Positions 14,300 to 30,778 of a stretch of DNA of 64,000 nt are shown here, piece by piece. This stretch comes from Glandiceps talaboti. Taxonomy: Eukaryota; Hemichordata; Enteropneusta; Spengelidae. The stretch's first letter is position 1; each line of letters starts with the position of its first letter. The position numbers were made by a program, and so were the translations under genes. Under the pieces are notes generated by a model. That model ran no database searches, was not told the origin of the DNA, and saw only the letters and a list, made by a program, of their open reading frames with translations. The stretch is taken from the NCBI RefSeq assembly GCF_964340395.1, contig NC_135566.1:16691001-16755000 (forward strand), in the 5' to 3' direction.

Positions 14300-14313
14300 G
14301 TTGCCATAGCAAC
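14300..14313. promoter_or_regulatory. RFX X-box-like motif
   Basis: GTTGCCATAGCAAC fits the X-box consensus GTNRCC-N2-RGYAAC exactly. A one-mismatch relative, GTTGCTATGGTAAC, is at 14,988-15,001, six bases beyond the SMIM14 stop codon. Function is untested. Repeats elsewhere in the window carry half of this motif, so it may be transposon-derived. Confidence 0.3.
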
Positions 14314-14518
14314 TGTTGATCGCAGTGAGATTCTATACATTGTCAAGCACTGAAAGTTTGTTATGTGACAAGGGTGAGTAATTAGTTAGAAATGCTACTG
14401 GTAAATTACCAGTAATATCCTCTGAGTACTTTAAGATTTGAATGTTACAGAGAAAGCAGAACTTGTTGAGTTTGTTGACACTCATAAAAGATACATGTTT
14501 GAAAAGGTGTAAGAAATA

Positions 14519-14857
14519 GGCTGTCATGTATGAAATGTACACAGTCAATATTGGCTGGCATGTATGAAATGTACACAGTCAATATTGGCTGTCATGTATG
14601 AAATGTACACAGTCAATATTGGCTGTCATGTATGAAATGTACAGTCAATATTGGCTGTCCTGTATGAAATGTACACAGTCAATATTGGCTGTCATGTATG
14701 AAATGTACACAGTCAATATTGGCTGTCATGTATGAAATGTACACAGTCAATATTGGCTGTCATGTATGAAATGTACACAGTCAATATTGGCTGTCATGTA
14801 TGAAATATACAGAGTCAATATTGGCTGTCATGTATGAAATGTACACAGTCAATATTG
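14519..14857. repeat. 34-bp minisatellite, ten copies
   Basis: The unit (GGCTGTCATGTATGAAATGT plus ACACAGTCAATATT) is repeated ten times, nearly identical. One unit is 2 bp shorter and a few carry single substitutions. Near-identity means recent expansion. It lies about 150 bp beyond the SMIM14 stop codon, so it may fall in that gene's 3' UTR. Confidence 0.95.
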
Positions 14858-15006
14858 GTAGACACTTCAAGCCATACACAATACATTCATCTCCTGTGAT
14901 CACCTCCAAATACACACTATATACAAATACAGTCATATTTGGATTAGGTTGTTTCAGAATTGTCTTGGTATTCTCTGTCCTGTGTTTGTTGCTATGGTAA
15001 CTTGTC

Positions 15007-20472
<5,466 letters not shown>

Positions 20473-20559
20473 AATATAAAATAAAGAAATTGCCATGGTT
20501 AATTCTTCGACTCTACAGCGCTTCAAACCATTTGATGTTAAAAGTATGTTAGCATAGAT

Positions 20560-20665
20560 AAGGATTAAAATTTCGGTGTGAAAAACAGACGTCTGGAACG
20601 GAAGAATAATCCTGTAAAGATAACACTAATATGACAACATGGGATTCGAACCGAGGCCTTTAAAA
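20560..20665 (-). repeat. Dispersed tRNA-like repeat
   Basis: It contains GGGATTCGAACCGAGGCCTTTAA, the same end as the 43,537-43,630 repeats and the window's first 75 bases, plus a shared 'attaaaatttcggtgtgaaaaacag' block. GGGATTCGAACC is the complement of a tRNA T-arm/B box, so a tRNA-derived SINE on the minus strand is likely. Confidence 0.5.
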
Positions 20666-21139
20666 TAAATGACAGTATGACAAGATTTAATTTTTTTATA
20701 AAAATAAATACTTATTCAAAAAGCTTACTTACTTGGTAGTTATAGCAAACAGAAATTCATGTTGATTTATGCTTTGAAGTAAGCTTAAAATCACCCTATT
20801 GTAGTGATTCTGTACTGGCAGTCTTTTATGAATATATTATACCATGCGATTATTATATTATGAAAACTAATATCAATTTAGTACATTGCATAAAATGTGG
20901 ATATTGCTGCCATAGTGGACAATAATGTTGGTTATATAGTTTATATGGAACCAACTGCCAAACACTGTCCCTTCGACACCAAGTACAGAGACTTTATTAA
21001 GACTAAAGACACACACCTTTTTGAGGGAGTCTATTTATGACAACATCTTTTGCAAAGCATCAGTGAGCATCACTTGATGGACACTAGGTGCTATATAAAT
21101 CTATTTATTATTTATTTATATGGTTACAAATTAGTTTGA

Positions 21140-21352
21140 AAATTTCTTGGATACTTCAAACAAAGCATTCAAACACAAGAACCACTTTACAAATTGCAAT
21201 ACATTTGAAAACATCTATCTTGGATACCTCAAACAAACCATTCAGGGCAAAACCACTTTACAAATTTACAAATTGTAATACATTTGAAAATGTCTATCTT
21301 GGATACTTCAAACAAAGCATTCAAAGCAAGAACCACTTTACAAATTTATACA
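21140..21352. repeat. Tandem repeat, about 78-bp unit, nearly three copies
   Basis: The phrase 'cttggatacttcaaacaaagcattca..gcaagaaccactttacaaatt' recurs at about 21,147, 21,220 and 21,298. The frame over it is not a gene. Confidence 0.8.
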
Positions 21353-21933
21353 TGTAAATTGTAAGTGACTCTACTGTTTGTGAATTGTATCAGTATCAAT
21401 ATTTATTTGTGACAACATTGTACAAGAAACAGGATACATTTGATCAGACTTTTCACCATACAGTGTTCACTGTGAACATTCAATAGAATTCTAAAATATC
21501 AAGCTAACAACAAACAGCATAATAACACGACCTAGGTGTAGTGTGTAAACTTGCATTGTGTAAAATATATTCATTTTCTACAAAAACATTAACAACAATA
21601 CAGGCTCCATAGCTTTATATGTTAAATGTTCAAAAAAAAATTCCAATGAAGTGTGAAAAGTGCTTTATAACTAGAAGTGTGATTATTGCGTTAGACATGT
21701 AAATCCATGCTATTCACTCCATACAACAATAAATTATTCAGGGTTAGTATTGGGGTTATTCTGATCGAAGTCCTTTATGCAAATTTGCATGTAAACAGAA
21801 CCTTATCAGAACTACTGACCATTTCTCACTATTGTTTACTATACAGCTTTCCACATAAGTGTTATTTAATACTATAAATGTCTTAGTATTCATTAGAATT
21901 TCTTCATTTATCTAACTAAAAGGAGAATCATCT

Positions 21934-21960
21934 TGGGGGTGGGTGTGGGTAGGGGATGGG
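21934..21960 (+). other. G-quadruplex-type G tract
   Basis: GGGGG, GGG, GGG, GGGG and GGG runs with one- to three-base loops, in intergenic DNA. Confidence 0.5.
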
Positions 21961-22246
21961 AATATTTGTTCCCAAAAAACTATGAAAAACAGGTTTAACT
22001 TTTGTGCCTCACAACACAGGTGCTGGTGGAGTTGCTCTATCATAGATAATTACGTAAGGACAGCGAGGCCATTGGCAAACTAGTGAGCTTATGTATTACG
22101 TATAGTAGCTACGCAATACTAGTAGCTCGTTGTTCAGTAATGGCACCTGTGCCTTACAACCATTATACTAATACACTAAATAGCATGATGTATACCAGAG
22201 TATGATGAAACATTACATGACTGTACTATCATTATCGTTATCATTA

Positions 22247-22616
22247 GACCTAAAAGAAAAATTATGTGGTTCCGATTACATTCAATTTTAAAATAGGTGG
22301 GATAGGTAGATTTTTTATTTTATTTTATTATATATTTTTTTCATGTGTGAGTGTCTAGTTCAGATTTTCCATTGTTTTCCAAATGGTCTCTGTGTTGTTT
22401 ATTTCTTCAGATCTACAGCCATTACAGATTGGAAAAATAGTTTTATATTGTCTTTTTCAGTTGATGTCAGTTTCTGCACCCACTATTTCTTACCAGACAT
22501 CACAATTTTCATGATTTTATTATTTTTCTTGAATACGTAAAAAAAAAGTTTAGGGTTGGCGTGAAAAACTAAGTGGGGTCGGGTAACTGGAACCAAACAA
22601 CTTTTTATATTTGGCC
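22247..22616 (+). mobile_element. MITE of the GGCCTAAAAAA family, copy 1
   Basis: It starts GACCTAAAAGAAAAATTATGTGGTTCC and ends GGTAACTGGAACCAAACAAC...GGCC, an inverted version of the start. Near-identical blocks ('ttttccattgttttccaaatggtctctgtgtt') are shared with 32,995-33,348 and, in reverse, with 41,915-42,193 and 48,570-48,912. Non-coding. Confidence 0.75.
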
Positions 22617-22939
22617 TTATCAAAGACTTGCATCATTATCAAATGTTATCATTCATATTTCTCATCTACACTTTATTTACAGGTATTTATTAGTTACATT
22701 TAGCAACATTTACTTCATATCTTTCACAGCAAGAGTTTGTACAATGATTTATCAATGAGAAGAAATTATGGTACCATATTGGTAATCATATATATAATAA
22801 ATATCATATTATATATTACTACACTTATGTACCCAAATAGAATTGTTAATTTTGTTAACTATTGTTACTCTAAGTTTATATATTTACTCGTTTGTTTTAG
22901 CACCAAACACTTGTTGCAGAAAATCATATGAAGAAATGT

Positions 22940-23029
22940 AGTTTTCTTAACGGACACAATAAAGACTATTCTATTCTATTCTATTCTATTCTATTCTATT
23001 CTATTCTATTCTATTCTATTCTATTCTAT
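22940..23029 (+). mobile_element. Retroelement 3' tail ending in (ATTCT)n
   Basis: 'cacaataaagactattctattc' passes into about 13 units of ATTCT. An AATAAAGACT signal followed by a short tandem tail is typical of CR1/L2-type LINE or SINE 3' ends. The 5' extent is not recognisable. Confidence 0.6.
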
Positions 23030-23764
23030 GGTTGTAATTAATCTAATCTAATCTATATATCATCATATTCATGGTGATTGGTCTGCTCGATAAAAACCAA
23101 CTGTGATTATATGGTACAAAGCAGTAATGTTAATTACATAATTTTCAAAATAATGACCCATACATCTGATGTTCAAAACTGTAAAAGTTGCCCTGTTGCT
23201 ATCAATGTTATATTAATTAAATATGGATGTAAAACATCATTTTTGTCAATATCAAACGTATGAAAGTCAAAATCAAAATACATATAAAATACTACATTTC
23301 CTACCAATAAAATGACTCATTAATTTTTCTGAATGAGTTTTATGACTGTCTTTCCTTGACAGTCTGTTTAGATACTGATTGTCTTAGTGGTGTTTATTAA
23401 AATTTCAAAGTGATCTGCTGACGTTTTTTGCCAGTGTGACATATGGAACTGTGAAACATAACAAAGGAGTGTCCATCACGATAAAGTCTGCATCCTTTAC
23501 AATGACGACATCTAACTAGGAAACAAGATAAATATACTATCATATATACATTACCACAGCTACAACGTCACACTTTTGGACATGTACTCCAAAAATTGCA
23601 TTCAGAAATTCAAAGTTATTGTCACGGAAATGTAAACAAAATACGATATGAAAAATGTGTATGTTATATTACACAAATATGGCTTGGTGGGTGGGTTGCC
23701 CTGGATTTATATTAAGCCAATAGGGAAAAGCCAACTCAGCACTACTTTTGAACAGGATACAACA

Positions 23765-23778
23765 CTGCCCTCTAGTGG
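23765..23778 (-). promoter_or_regulatory. CTCF-like motif
   Basis: On the minus strand CCACTAGAGGGCAG fits the CTCF core CCASYAGRKGGCAG at every position. Similar sites lie at 36,579-36,592 (perfect) and 45,462-45,475 (one mismatch) in the opposite orientation. Binding is untested. Confidence 0.4.
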
Positions 23779-23954
23779 CACATGTGTGCTTGTAAACATT
23801 GATCTCTGTCTAATGAGCTGAGTAAATATGTTGAATAATCAATGGTGAAGATCTCATCATTATGTATATGGGACAGTGCTACTGTCCATTATTTGGATTT
23901 CATACATTCTCCTGATTTTTATGATCTACTGAATATTCAGAAGTTATACCTTTC

Positions 23955-24138
23955 CTACTACAGTGTGTCCTCTGATAGCCAAATTTTGTAGATGCGAGTC
24001 AAAATGTGAAAAACTGTCATTTTGTGAGTCACCACGTAGCAAGAGATTGGGGAACTCCAAATTTTGGTGCATCACTAGAAACTGTGTGCATCAGTGGCAC
24101 GTCAAATTGCCTAGTAAGAGGGGCACACATTTAAGAAT
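23955..24138. mobile_element. Decayed hAT-like MITE
   Basis: The left end 'cagtgtgtcctctgatagcc' and right end 'gtaagaggggcacaca' are imperfect inverses. The interior ('gagtcaaaatgtgaaaaactgtcattttgtgagtca') matches the element at 56,022-56,191 throughout. Confidence 0.65.
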
Positions 24139-25030
24139 CCAACCCCTAGCCTATATGATGTGAACAAATATTGCTTTATAATGAAGTGGTATATTGCTCT
24201 ATTTACTTTGATATGTAAAAGCATATATAGTTATTCCTAGGTATAATCAATGGTATGACAAGTGTAAATGAATATAATTTACTTTCAGAAATCAATATTT
24301 AATTTACTATCTTTCATTAATTATATAACACATAGATGACAAATGTACCAATATTACACTTATATCTATGATTCAAAGATGATGCAATACTACAGCATGA
24401 TGTGAGTTCTGTAGTGGTATAGTGCCAGTGTGGCCTACCTAAAATGGTTGTTCTCTGTAGGTTACTTTCGTAAGGGGGGAGTGTGTGTGTGACTGGTGAT
24501 ATTTACAATTATATTTCATTGAACTGAATTATTCATGTTTTCTTCATTCCCATGACATTATATATTATATTAAATTCTCGGTACCTGAAATAAAATATTA
24601 CTGTTGAGGTGCATCATGAAAATAATGAACAGTCAATTTCTTGGTAGACACCATAACTTCTGCTCCATGTGCTTCACATGCATTACTATATAGGTGTGCA
24701 TGAGGATAAGACTTCCTTGTTCTACTTTGACTCTCTAGCATGAGGTTGAGGTAAAAAGCTATTGCAGGTACCGAGAATCACTTAATTCTATTCATATTCA
24801 CATTGAATATCTACTTTTGGTAATTTGCTGTTAAGAGCGCAATCATTGGTAAAATCTTCAATATACTGAAAGTGGTTAGTCATGGAATCCACAGGTAAAC
24901 ATCAGTCATTAATATATGGTACAGGTAACAATGGGTGTGATGAGTAAGCAGTAGCAAAGATGTTAGTCATACAAGATGTTGTTAAATATGACCTTGTAGA
25001 ATAAGATAAGATGTACAAGAGTCAATAACT

Positions 25031-25400
25031 TACAGCTAAAATGATGTTGGTTTGGTGTTTCACCCATAGGACATTACATTTTTGACACAAAGAGTGACAT
25101 ATTTCAGATGACTAACAATAACAGAGACACAACAAACACAGCAGAATCCTTAACCCAATCACATTAATAAACATAGCTATTCTTTCACAGTATAGTAAAA
25201 ACTGGCTTCTAATGAAAACATTACCCATGGACTTGATGATTTTCATGGCTTCAATTGTTTATTTTCTAACTGAGTGATAATCAACATATCAACTTAACAA
25301 CTGTGTGCGGCACCCATGCAATTGTTTCTTTTGCATTAGAAGTTGTCTGAGTGTGTGAAAAAACTGCAAGTCCCATGAGTGAAACATCAAACCAATATTA
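25031..25400 (+). mobile_element. MITE of the TTACAGCTAAAATGATG family, copy 1
   Basis: It opens with TTACAGCTAAAATGATGTTG and shares nearly its whole length with the intact copy at 50,321-50,726. The right end is degraded ('gagtgaaacatcaaaccaatatt'). An isolated right-end-like terminus of the same family (GAAACACCAAGCCTAC..TTTTAGCT) is at 26,915-26,945. Confidence 0.7.
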
Positions 25401-25409
25401 TTTCTATTG

Positions 25410-26560
25410 TATTTCAACATTTCATCTTAGAATTTGATTCAGAACTTTGGAGTCTAAGAAAACAAAAAGATAAATACTAAAACTGGACCCTAGTTATTAA
25501 TTATAAACTACAAGTACCATCAGTACTACTTTGCAACACAAAATATATAGTGTTTTCAGTTATTTGGGGTTGTGGTAGATACCAGCATATTTTCAAATAG
25601 AGAGTATTACAATTCACTGGGGTTACGGGTAGAGAAACCTTTACCAAATAAAACAAGCCTTCAATCAAACACATAGTCCCCAACTTGCTATTTTTATGGC
25701 AAACTTATTGTGCAAATTTGAATGGTGTCTCTTGATACAAAACTTCATAATTTATTGACCAATTCGATATTTGAACTTGAATATGGAGATCAAGGCAAAG
25801 GTCAAGATATGGAAAGAAAGCTGATCTTCGGGTTATAGATTTAAATGGAGTATTTGCTTATTCAACTTCTTGAGTTAACATATGGAAAGAAAGTTTTTGG
25901 TTATCTCACTTTGAAAATGTTTGCCAAGGTTAAAGGTCAATGTGTCATTAGAAAGCTCATCATTGATAATGTGAGAGTAGACATTTGAATGGTGTCCATA
26001 TGTATCAAACGTTTGGTGATAGGCAAAATGTGTTTGTTTATCGTAAACATGACTGCCATTTTTGCTATTTAGGTCAATATCATGAAATTATGTCTCAGAT
26101 AGTATGAACCAAGACATGATTAAAATATCATCATCACTCAAAATATTAACCCAAAAGCTATGAAGATAATCAAAATTTGACTTCGACCTTGAAAAATATT
26201 TTCAAGTTCAAAAGTCAGAGTCTTCAAAGAAAGTTCATGTTTGATAATATGGATGTAGGCACTTGAATGGTGTCACTACGTATTATAGCTCAAAATAAGT
26301 TATGATGCATATTGTGAAATTTAACAACAAGTATAGCTGTCATTCGGCCATATTTGATTCGGTTGTAAAACAAAGTGGCGTGAAAATGTCTCACAAATTA
26401 GTATGTTACATTTATGCCTGGTTTGGTTGAAATCAGTTGGTGCATGCCAGGGATATGAGGGTGAATGCATGGATGGATGGACGGATGGACATTGGGATGG
26501 ACATTGCTAACGTATAAGTTGATCCCCTCTGGATGCCGCCCATTAAGGAAGTACAACTAC
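25410..26560. repeat. Intergenic, internally repetitive block
   Basis: Phrases such as 'tggaaagaaag', 'ttgaatggtgtc' and 'aaaggtcaa' recur through 25,720-26,300. A (GGAT/GGAC) tract follows at 26,465-26,505, and the block ends with 'gatcccctctggatgccgcccattaaggaagtacaac'. It looks like one non-autonomous element of unknown class. No gene. Confidence 0.4.
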
Positions 26561-26914
26561 CAAAGAGAATTTATTGTCTTTTTTGTGTGCAAGTATAATT
26601 TATGACATTGACATAGCTCTTACTGGATATGGGTAAATATCCCACTCAAAGTCCAGCACCCACTTGTCTGAAATTAGTAACAAAATGTTGAAGTCTATAC
26701 AAAGGCATCACTTCAGTTGGTATTGACTCAAAGACAGGAAGGGTGTCCCCCTCCTTGAAGTTGAGCTTTTAACAAATAATAATTATAATGTACCTTATAT
26801 TATATGAACACTGGTTTCCGGTGACTTCTTTGGATATCATATTGAGAAGAACGTAAGAGCTTTGAATTTTAAAGTTTAATTTTATCAAAAAGGTGCATGA
26901 ATCAAAAGACGAAA

Positions 26915-26945
26915 CACCAAGCCTACTTCATTTTAGCTATAACAC
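26915..26945. repeat. Isolated terminus of the TTACAGCTAAAATGATG family
   Basis: GAAACACCAAGCCTACTTCATTTTAGCT is the right terminal repeat of the family seen intact at 50,321-50,726, without a partner nearby. The element starting at 25,031 could once have extended to here and been split by the insertion between. Confidence 0.5.
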
Positions 26946-28570
26946 ATAACAAGACCAGAGAGAACATGAAATCTCTGTCAACATTTCACTTGTACATCCT
27001 ATCTACACAGTGTGGTATTGATATGTTTAAGAATATTTTGCTTGCTCCAAACATACTCTTGAAAGTAAATTGCTGCTGGTATATGCACTCAATAAAGCAA
27101 TAAATAAACTAACTGAATATAAAATGTTGATAAGATAAAAACTAAGCAGCGACTAAATTGTTCTTTTTTTTGTAGTCTTAGATGCTGCTACCCGTGGCTT
27201 CAAATCATCTCATTACTTTAAGAGAGATCTTGAGAGTCAATGCCATAGATAGAACTACACTATTTTTTTTTTAAATGAAGACTCAGTTTGAGAGAATTTC
27301 AAACAACACAGCAACCATGGCGCTTTCAGCACTGGTCTGCCAACAAAATGCATAACATAATGTATCACTATCAGACATCACCTAATCTGCCAAGAAGTGC
27401 TATTCATGGCAATGAACACTGTCTAGTACAATATCAGTCTTAACTCTGGATATCAATAACTTTTTTTCAGATCCATCTATCTAGTATCTGTGAAAATTGG
27501 TTTCAGTTATTTTATGACAATATTTGGCGATAAATTAACACCTTCCATGGTGATTAATATGGGATGGGGGGTTGGGGGTTACTGAGTACACCATAGTCTA
27601 ATGGTGGGAACACCCATAAACACCCTTCACTGTGTATGGTTGTAACAGCAACTCTTATAGTGATGTAATACAACAACAGTAATAACAACACATTACATGT
27701 GTGTGCTGTGAGAGCTAGAGAGGAGCTTTATATTTGTGAAGTTTTCGTCTGACACTTATTTTGACAATATTTCACCTACGAAATGACTGTGTTGAGAAGG
27801 CATAACTACATTATATACACCTATTTTCACCAATGAATAATAATTTATCAAATATATACTCTATATTTAGAAGGCACTTACGTGTAAACTACAACTTCAC
27901 TTTTTCCCAGGGAATTTTAGTTGGGTGCCCAGGGTGACGGTGGAACTTGGTAACCAACACGTCACGTCGTCAAACGTTTTAAAAAGATTAAATCTCGAGA
28001 TTTATGGGATCTTCGAGATTTAGAAGGTGGAAAAGCTGTTTGTTGTATGTTTGTGTGACGCTACTCGCCCCCAAATACCAACCGAACGGCAACGTTACAC
28101 AACCATATCATTATCAAGGCTGCGATACGACCAGGCAAACAGTGTACCACTATTTCACTACGTTACTAACTTTACCTGTTGTTAAGCTTCAAATTGATAT
28201 ATATCCTGGGTTCCTTGGTTGATTAAAACGCCACCTAACTCCGAGAGAAACCATACAATTTCTGAAAGACAGGCGCTTTATTAGGAACTTCGCAGGCGAG
28301 TACACCCAAAACAAAAGCCACGTCAGAGTTAGTATGCAGAAACTGCCAAACCCCGGATGTAGTAATTTATTACGTGACCTATCTATGTCCGTCCGTATTC
28401 CTCTCGTTGTCTTGTGTTCTCTTGGCGATAGTGTGTAGATGTCTGGTCAAAACAATTCCTTGCTAAACACAGACTTGTTCTGAAGAATAGTTCTGTGTGT
28501 ACCAGCAGCTATAAAATAAAATTTCGAAAAATTACTTCAAGAATTTGACCGCTGTTGACCTTTCATAGTC
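26946..28570. other. Intergenic, no repeat recognised; possible SMIM14 upstream exon
   Basis: Sequence from about 27,900 has more CG dinucleotides and fewer repeats than its surroundings. A minus-strand donor CAG|GTAAAG at 28,176/28,175 is preceded (higher coordinates) by unique sequence and could end a non-coding SMIM14 exon. No coding frame is supported. Confidence 0.35.
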
Positions 28571-29160
28571 AAATGTCACATGTTTGTCATATGATCAAAA
28601 TAAACAGCATGCGACGTCCGTGCATGGTGGCGGATGACGATTCGAGGTGGTGGTGGTAATGTGTGGGAATGTTCACCGGTTCACAGAGAGGACGTACGAC
28701 CAATGCAATGTAAGTGTTCTTTAAGAAAATATGTGTTAGCGATGCTAACACACATTTTTTCTCTGTAGTGTATTGTATGACTGACACTGTTTCGTTTCTT
28801 CGACAGACTGTCGATCGCTAATATAATGACATACATGTGACTTTCACTTTGATTTGGGGAGAGGAAGGGGCCAGGAAATGTAGATCACATACTCTATCAC
28901 TGTGTAGATTCTTGTCCGCATGACGATGTTTTTCTCCTCATACTTCAGTGTCTATCAGAAAAAGACCTAGTGTAATTCACACTTTCACTTTCATGTGTGT
29001 TTCAAAGAGAACATGTAATCTAGTCAGACTAGTCACGGAATTCCCCTAAACGGTTGCACAATTCTAGTGAACAGACCGTGAAAGAGACGTCAGTCACTTT
29101 GTCTCGTCAAGGACACTGTTGGATAAGGCCGCAGGACGCAGTGAGAGAGGTTTGCTCTGT
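28571..29160 (+). promoter_or_regulatory. Candidate GPR143 upstream regulatory region
   Basis: Three CATGTG-type E-boxes with the T/A flank preferred by MITF/TFE factors (TCACATG 28,576-28,582; CATGTGA 28,834-28,840; TCATGTG 28,991-28,997) lie within 430 bp, about 2 kb before the GPR143 start. Mammalian GPR143 is an MITF target. A GACGTCA CRE-like site is at about 29,086. The transcription start is not identifiable, so this is inference. Confidence 0.25.
28727..28757. other. Small perfect hairpin
   Basis: TGTGTTAGC and GCTAACACA flank a 3-base loop GAT, extended by A/T-rich arms. Too short to assign a class. Confidence 0.4.
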
Positions 29161-29969
29161 TTCTTTATAGTTCTTTTCGTATTCGTCAGGAACGTATGAA
29201 AAATTGTGTCATAATTGTTTCATTGGTCATATACAATTTACAGTTTTTCCATCAGTATTTCAATATCTTTTAAAGTATTTTTGATTCGCACAAATGTGTT
29301 TTCTTTGAGTTGTGTACTTACAGCGTTCATTGTTTCTATTCATATTTTCTGTGCAATGATTGATAGATAGACTTTTGCAATTAGGTCAAATATTCAACTT
29401 TGATGAATATTACATGTAAACTGTTCAAAAACTAGGAGAATAAAACCTGCAAATTTGAAGTATGTGTATATCACAGCCATAGACAATAGAGTCTGATCTA
29501 TTGTTTATGGTGTTACTATCAAATTGTAAGCTATTGTGTAAGCACATCTTCGACAATGAAATATTGTGGTATTGTTTGTTCAATTGTGTTGTCTGTCAGT
29601 GTTTTTGCTGAGGTGTGGGAATCCCAGTAACACACAAACAGATGGGTAAATTTGGTAAAACAGGCATAGTTCCCATACATTGTACTATTTGTAGTATAAT
29701 ATTCGTGGGATCCCCAGTGAAATGTCTGGAGAACTCAGGTAAGTTTTACCACCACCCTTAGAAAAAAACACTACTTTTTTAATATGTATTAATGTTTTGA
29801 TATTAAAATATAAATATGAAAATTAACAATTTTGAAACAATTTCAAGAACCTGTGTAACTCTTCCTATGTGATATGTCTTTTTCCACCTACCTCTTCATA
29901 TGGTAGTCACAAGATGATTCAGTCATGTATGGTCTTTATATGGAATATATACTGTGGTCATTCTACTTC

Positions 29970-30215
29970 ACGATAATGCACATCTATGTCACTGAATTCG
30001 GCTGTGTTCGAAATATTAATAGTACTTTTGCCTATTTGTCTTTGATATTACTTTCGCTGGTATAATTATGTTATTCTGCAATATTTTTCTTCATTCAGCC
30101 GGAAAATACTTGTGAGCTAAGGGTTGTCACTACCTGTCTAGCGACTTGTAGTGACAAGGGCCCCGTAGGTCACTCGTATTTTCCTTGGCTGAGCCAAGCA
30201 AAATATTGGGGAATA
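29970..30215. mobile_element. MITE of the ATGTTATTC family, copy 2
   Basis: A close relative of 16,590-16,850, including the outer part ('ggtcattctac...tctatgtcactg' and 'tttcgctggtataattatg'). Its right two-thirds are duplicated in the following tandem repeat. The inner inverted pair TTGTCACTAC/GTAGTGACAA is intact. Confidence 0.65.
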
Positions 30216-30618
30216 ACATCTAACTATGCAGTTTTTGTAATAATATCCACACATTTTTCTTCAGTGTTCTTACGTACTTGAATTGCGTTTCTCTCTTCCA
30301 GGAAAAGAACACACCTGTCAAGGAATTGAGTATTGAAGTTATAATTATGTTATTCTGCAATATTTTTCTTCATTCAGCCGGAAAATACTTGTGAGCTAAG
30401 GGTTGTCACTACCTGTCTAGCGACTTGTAGTGACAAGGGCCCCGTAGGTCACTCGTATTTTCCTTGGCTGAGCCAAGCAAAATATTGGGGAATAACATCT
30501 AACTATGCAGTTTTTGTAATAATATCCACACATTTTTCTTCAGTGTTCTTACGTACTTGAATTGCGTTTCTCTCTTCCAGGAAAAGAACACACCTGTCAA
30601 GGAATTGAGTATTGAAGT
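30061..30618. repeat. Exact 2 x 279 bp tandem duplication in the GPR143 leader region
   Basis: Bases 30,061-30,339 are repeated at 30,340-30,618, and I could find no difference by eye. Each unit carries most of a MITE plus about 110 bp of flanking sequence, including a splice-acceptor-like 'tttctctcttccag|gaaaag' (at 30,301 and 30,580). The second unit ends 160 bp before the GPR143 ATG. Either a very recent duplication or an assembly artefact. Confidence 0.92.
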
Positions 30619-30778
30619 TTTGATTTATGAAATGTGGATGAAATATTTAATGTAAGGAGATTGCAAGCAGGAGTGAATTTAAGAAAAGACAATTTAGGAG
30701 ACTTTGATGTAAGATTGCGGAATTTAAAGTGTGTACTCAGTCTTCAGACTTGGAGAACAACGATAAAGAGCATTAACC
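30581..30778 (+). promoter_or_regulatory. GPR143: Probable GPR143 5' UTR with a short upstream ORF
   Basis: The sequence after the acceptor-like site at 30,580 leads without interruption to the GPR143 ATG, so it is a plausible 5' UTR segment of the first coding exon. It contains an 8-codon upstream ORF (ATG at 30,632, TAA ending 30,655), which could dampen translation if transcribed. Confidence 0.35.

Noticed and set aside
14519-14857. CRISPR-like array (ten 34-bp units)
   Set aside because: Units abut with no spacers. It is a minisatellite.
23397-23515. Minus-strand candidate terminal exon encoding a Cys/His-rich peptide (RCRHCKGCRLYRDGH...)
   Set aside because: It has a fair acceptor and an in-frame stop, but part of the sequence ('gaaacataacaaag.agtgtcc') recurs at about 43,118-43,140, so it is more likely repeat-derived, and no partner exon was found.
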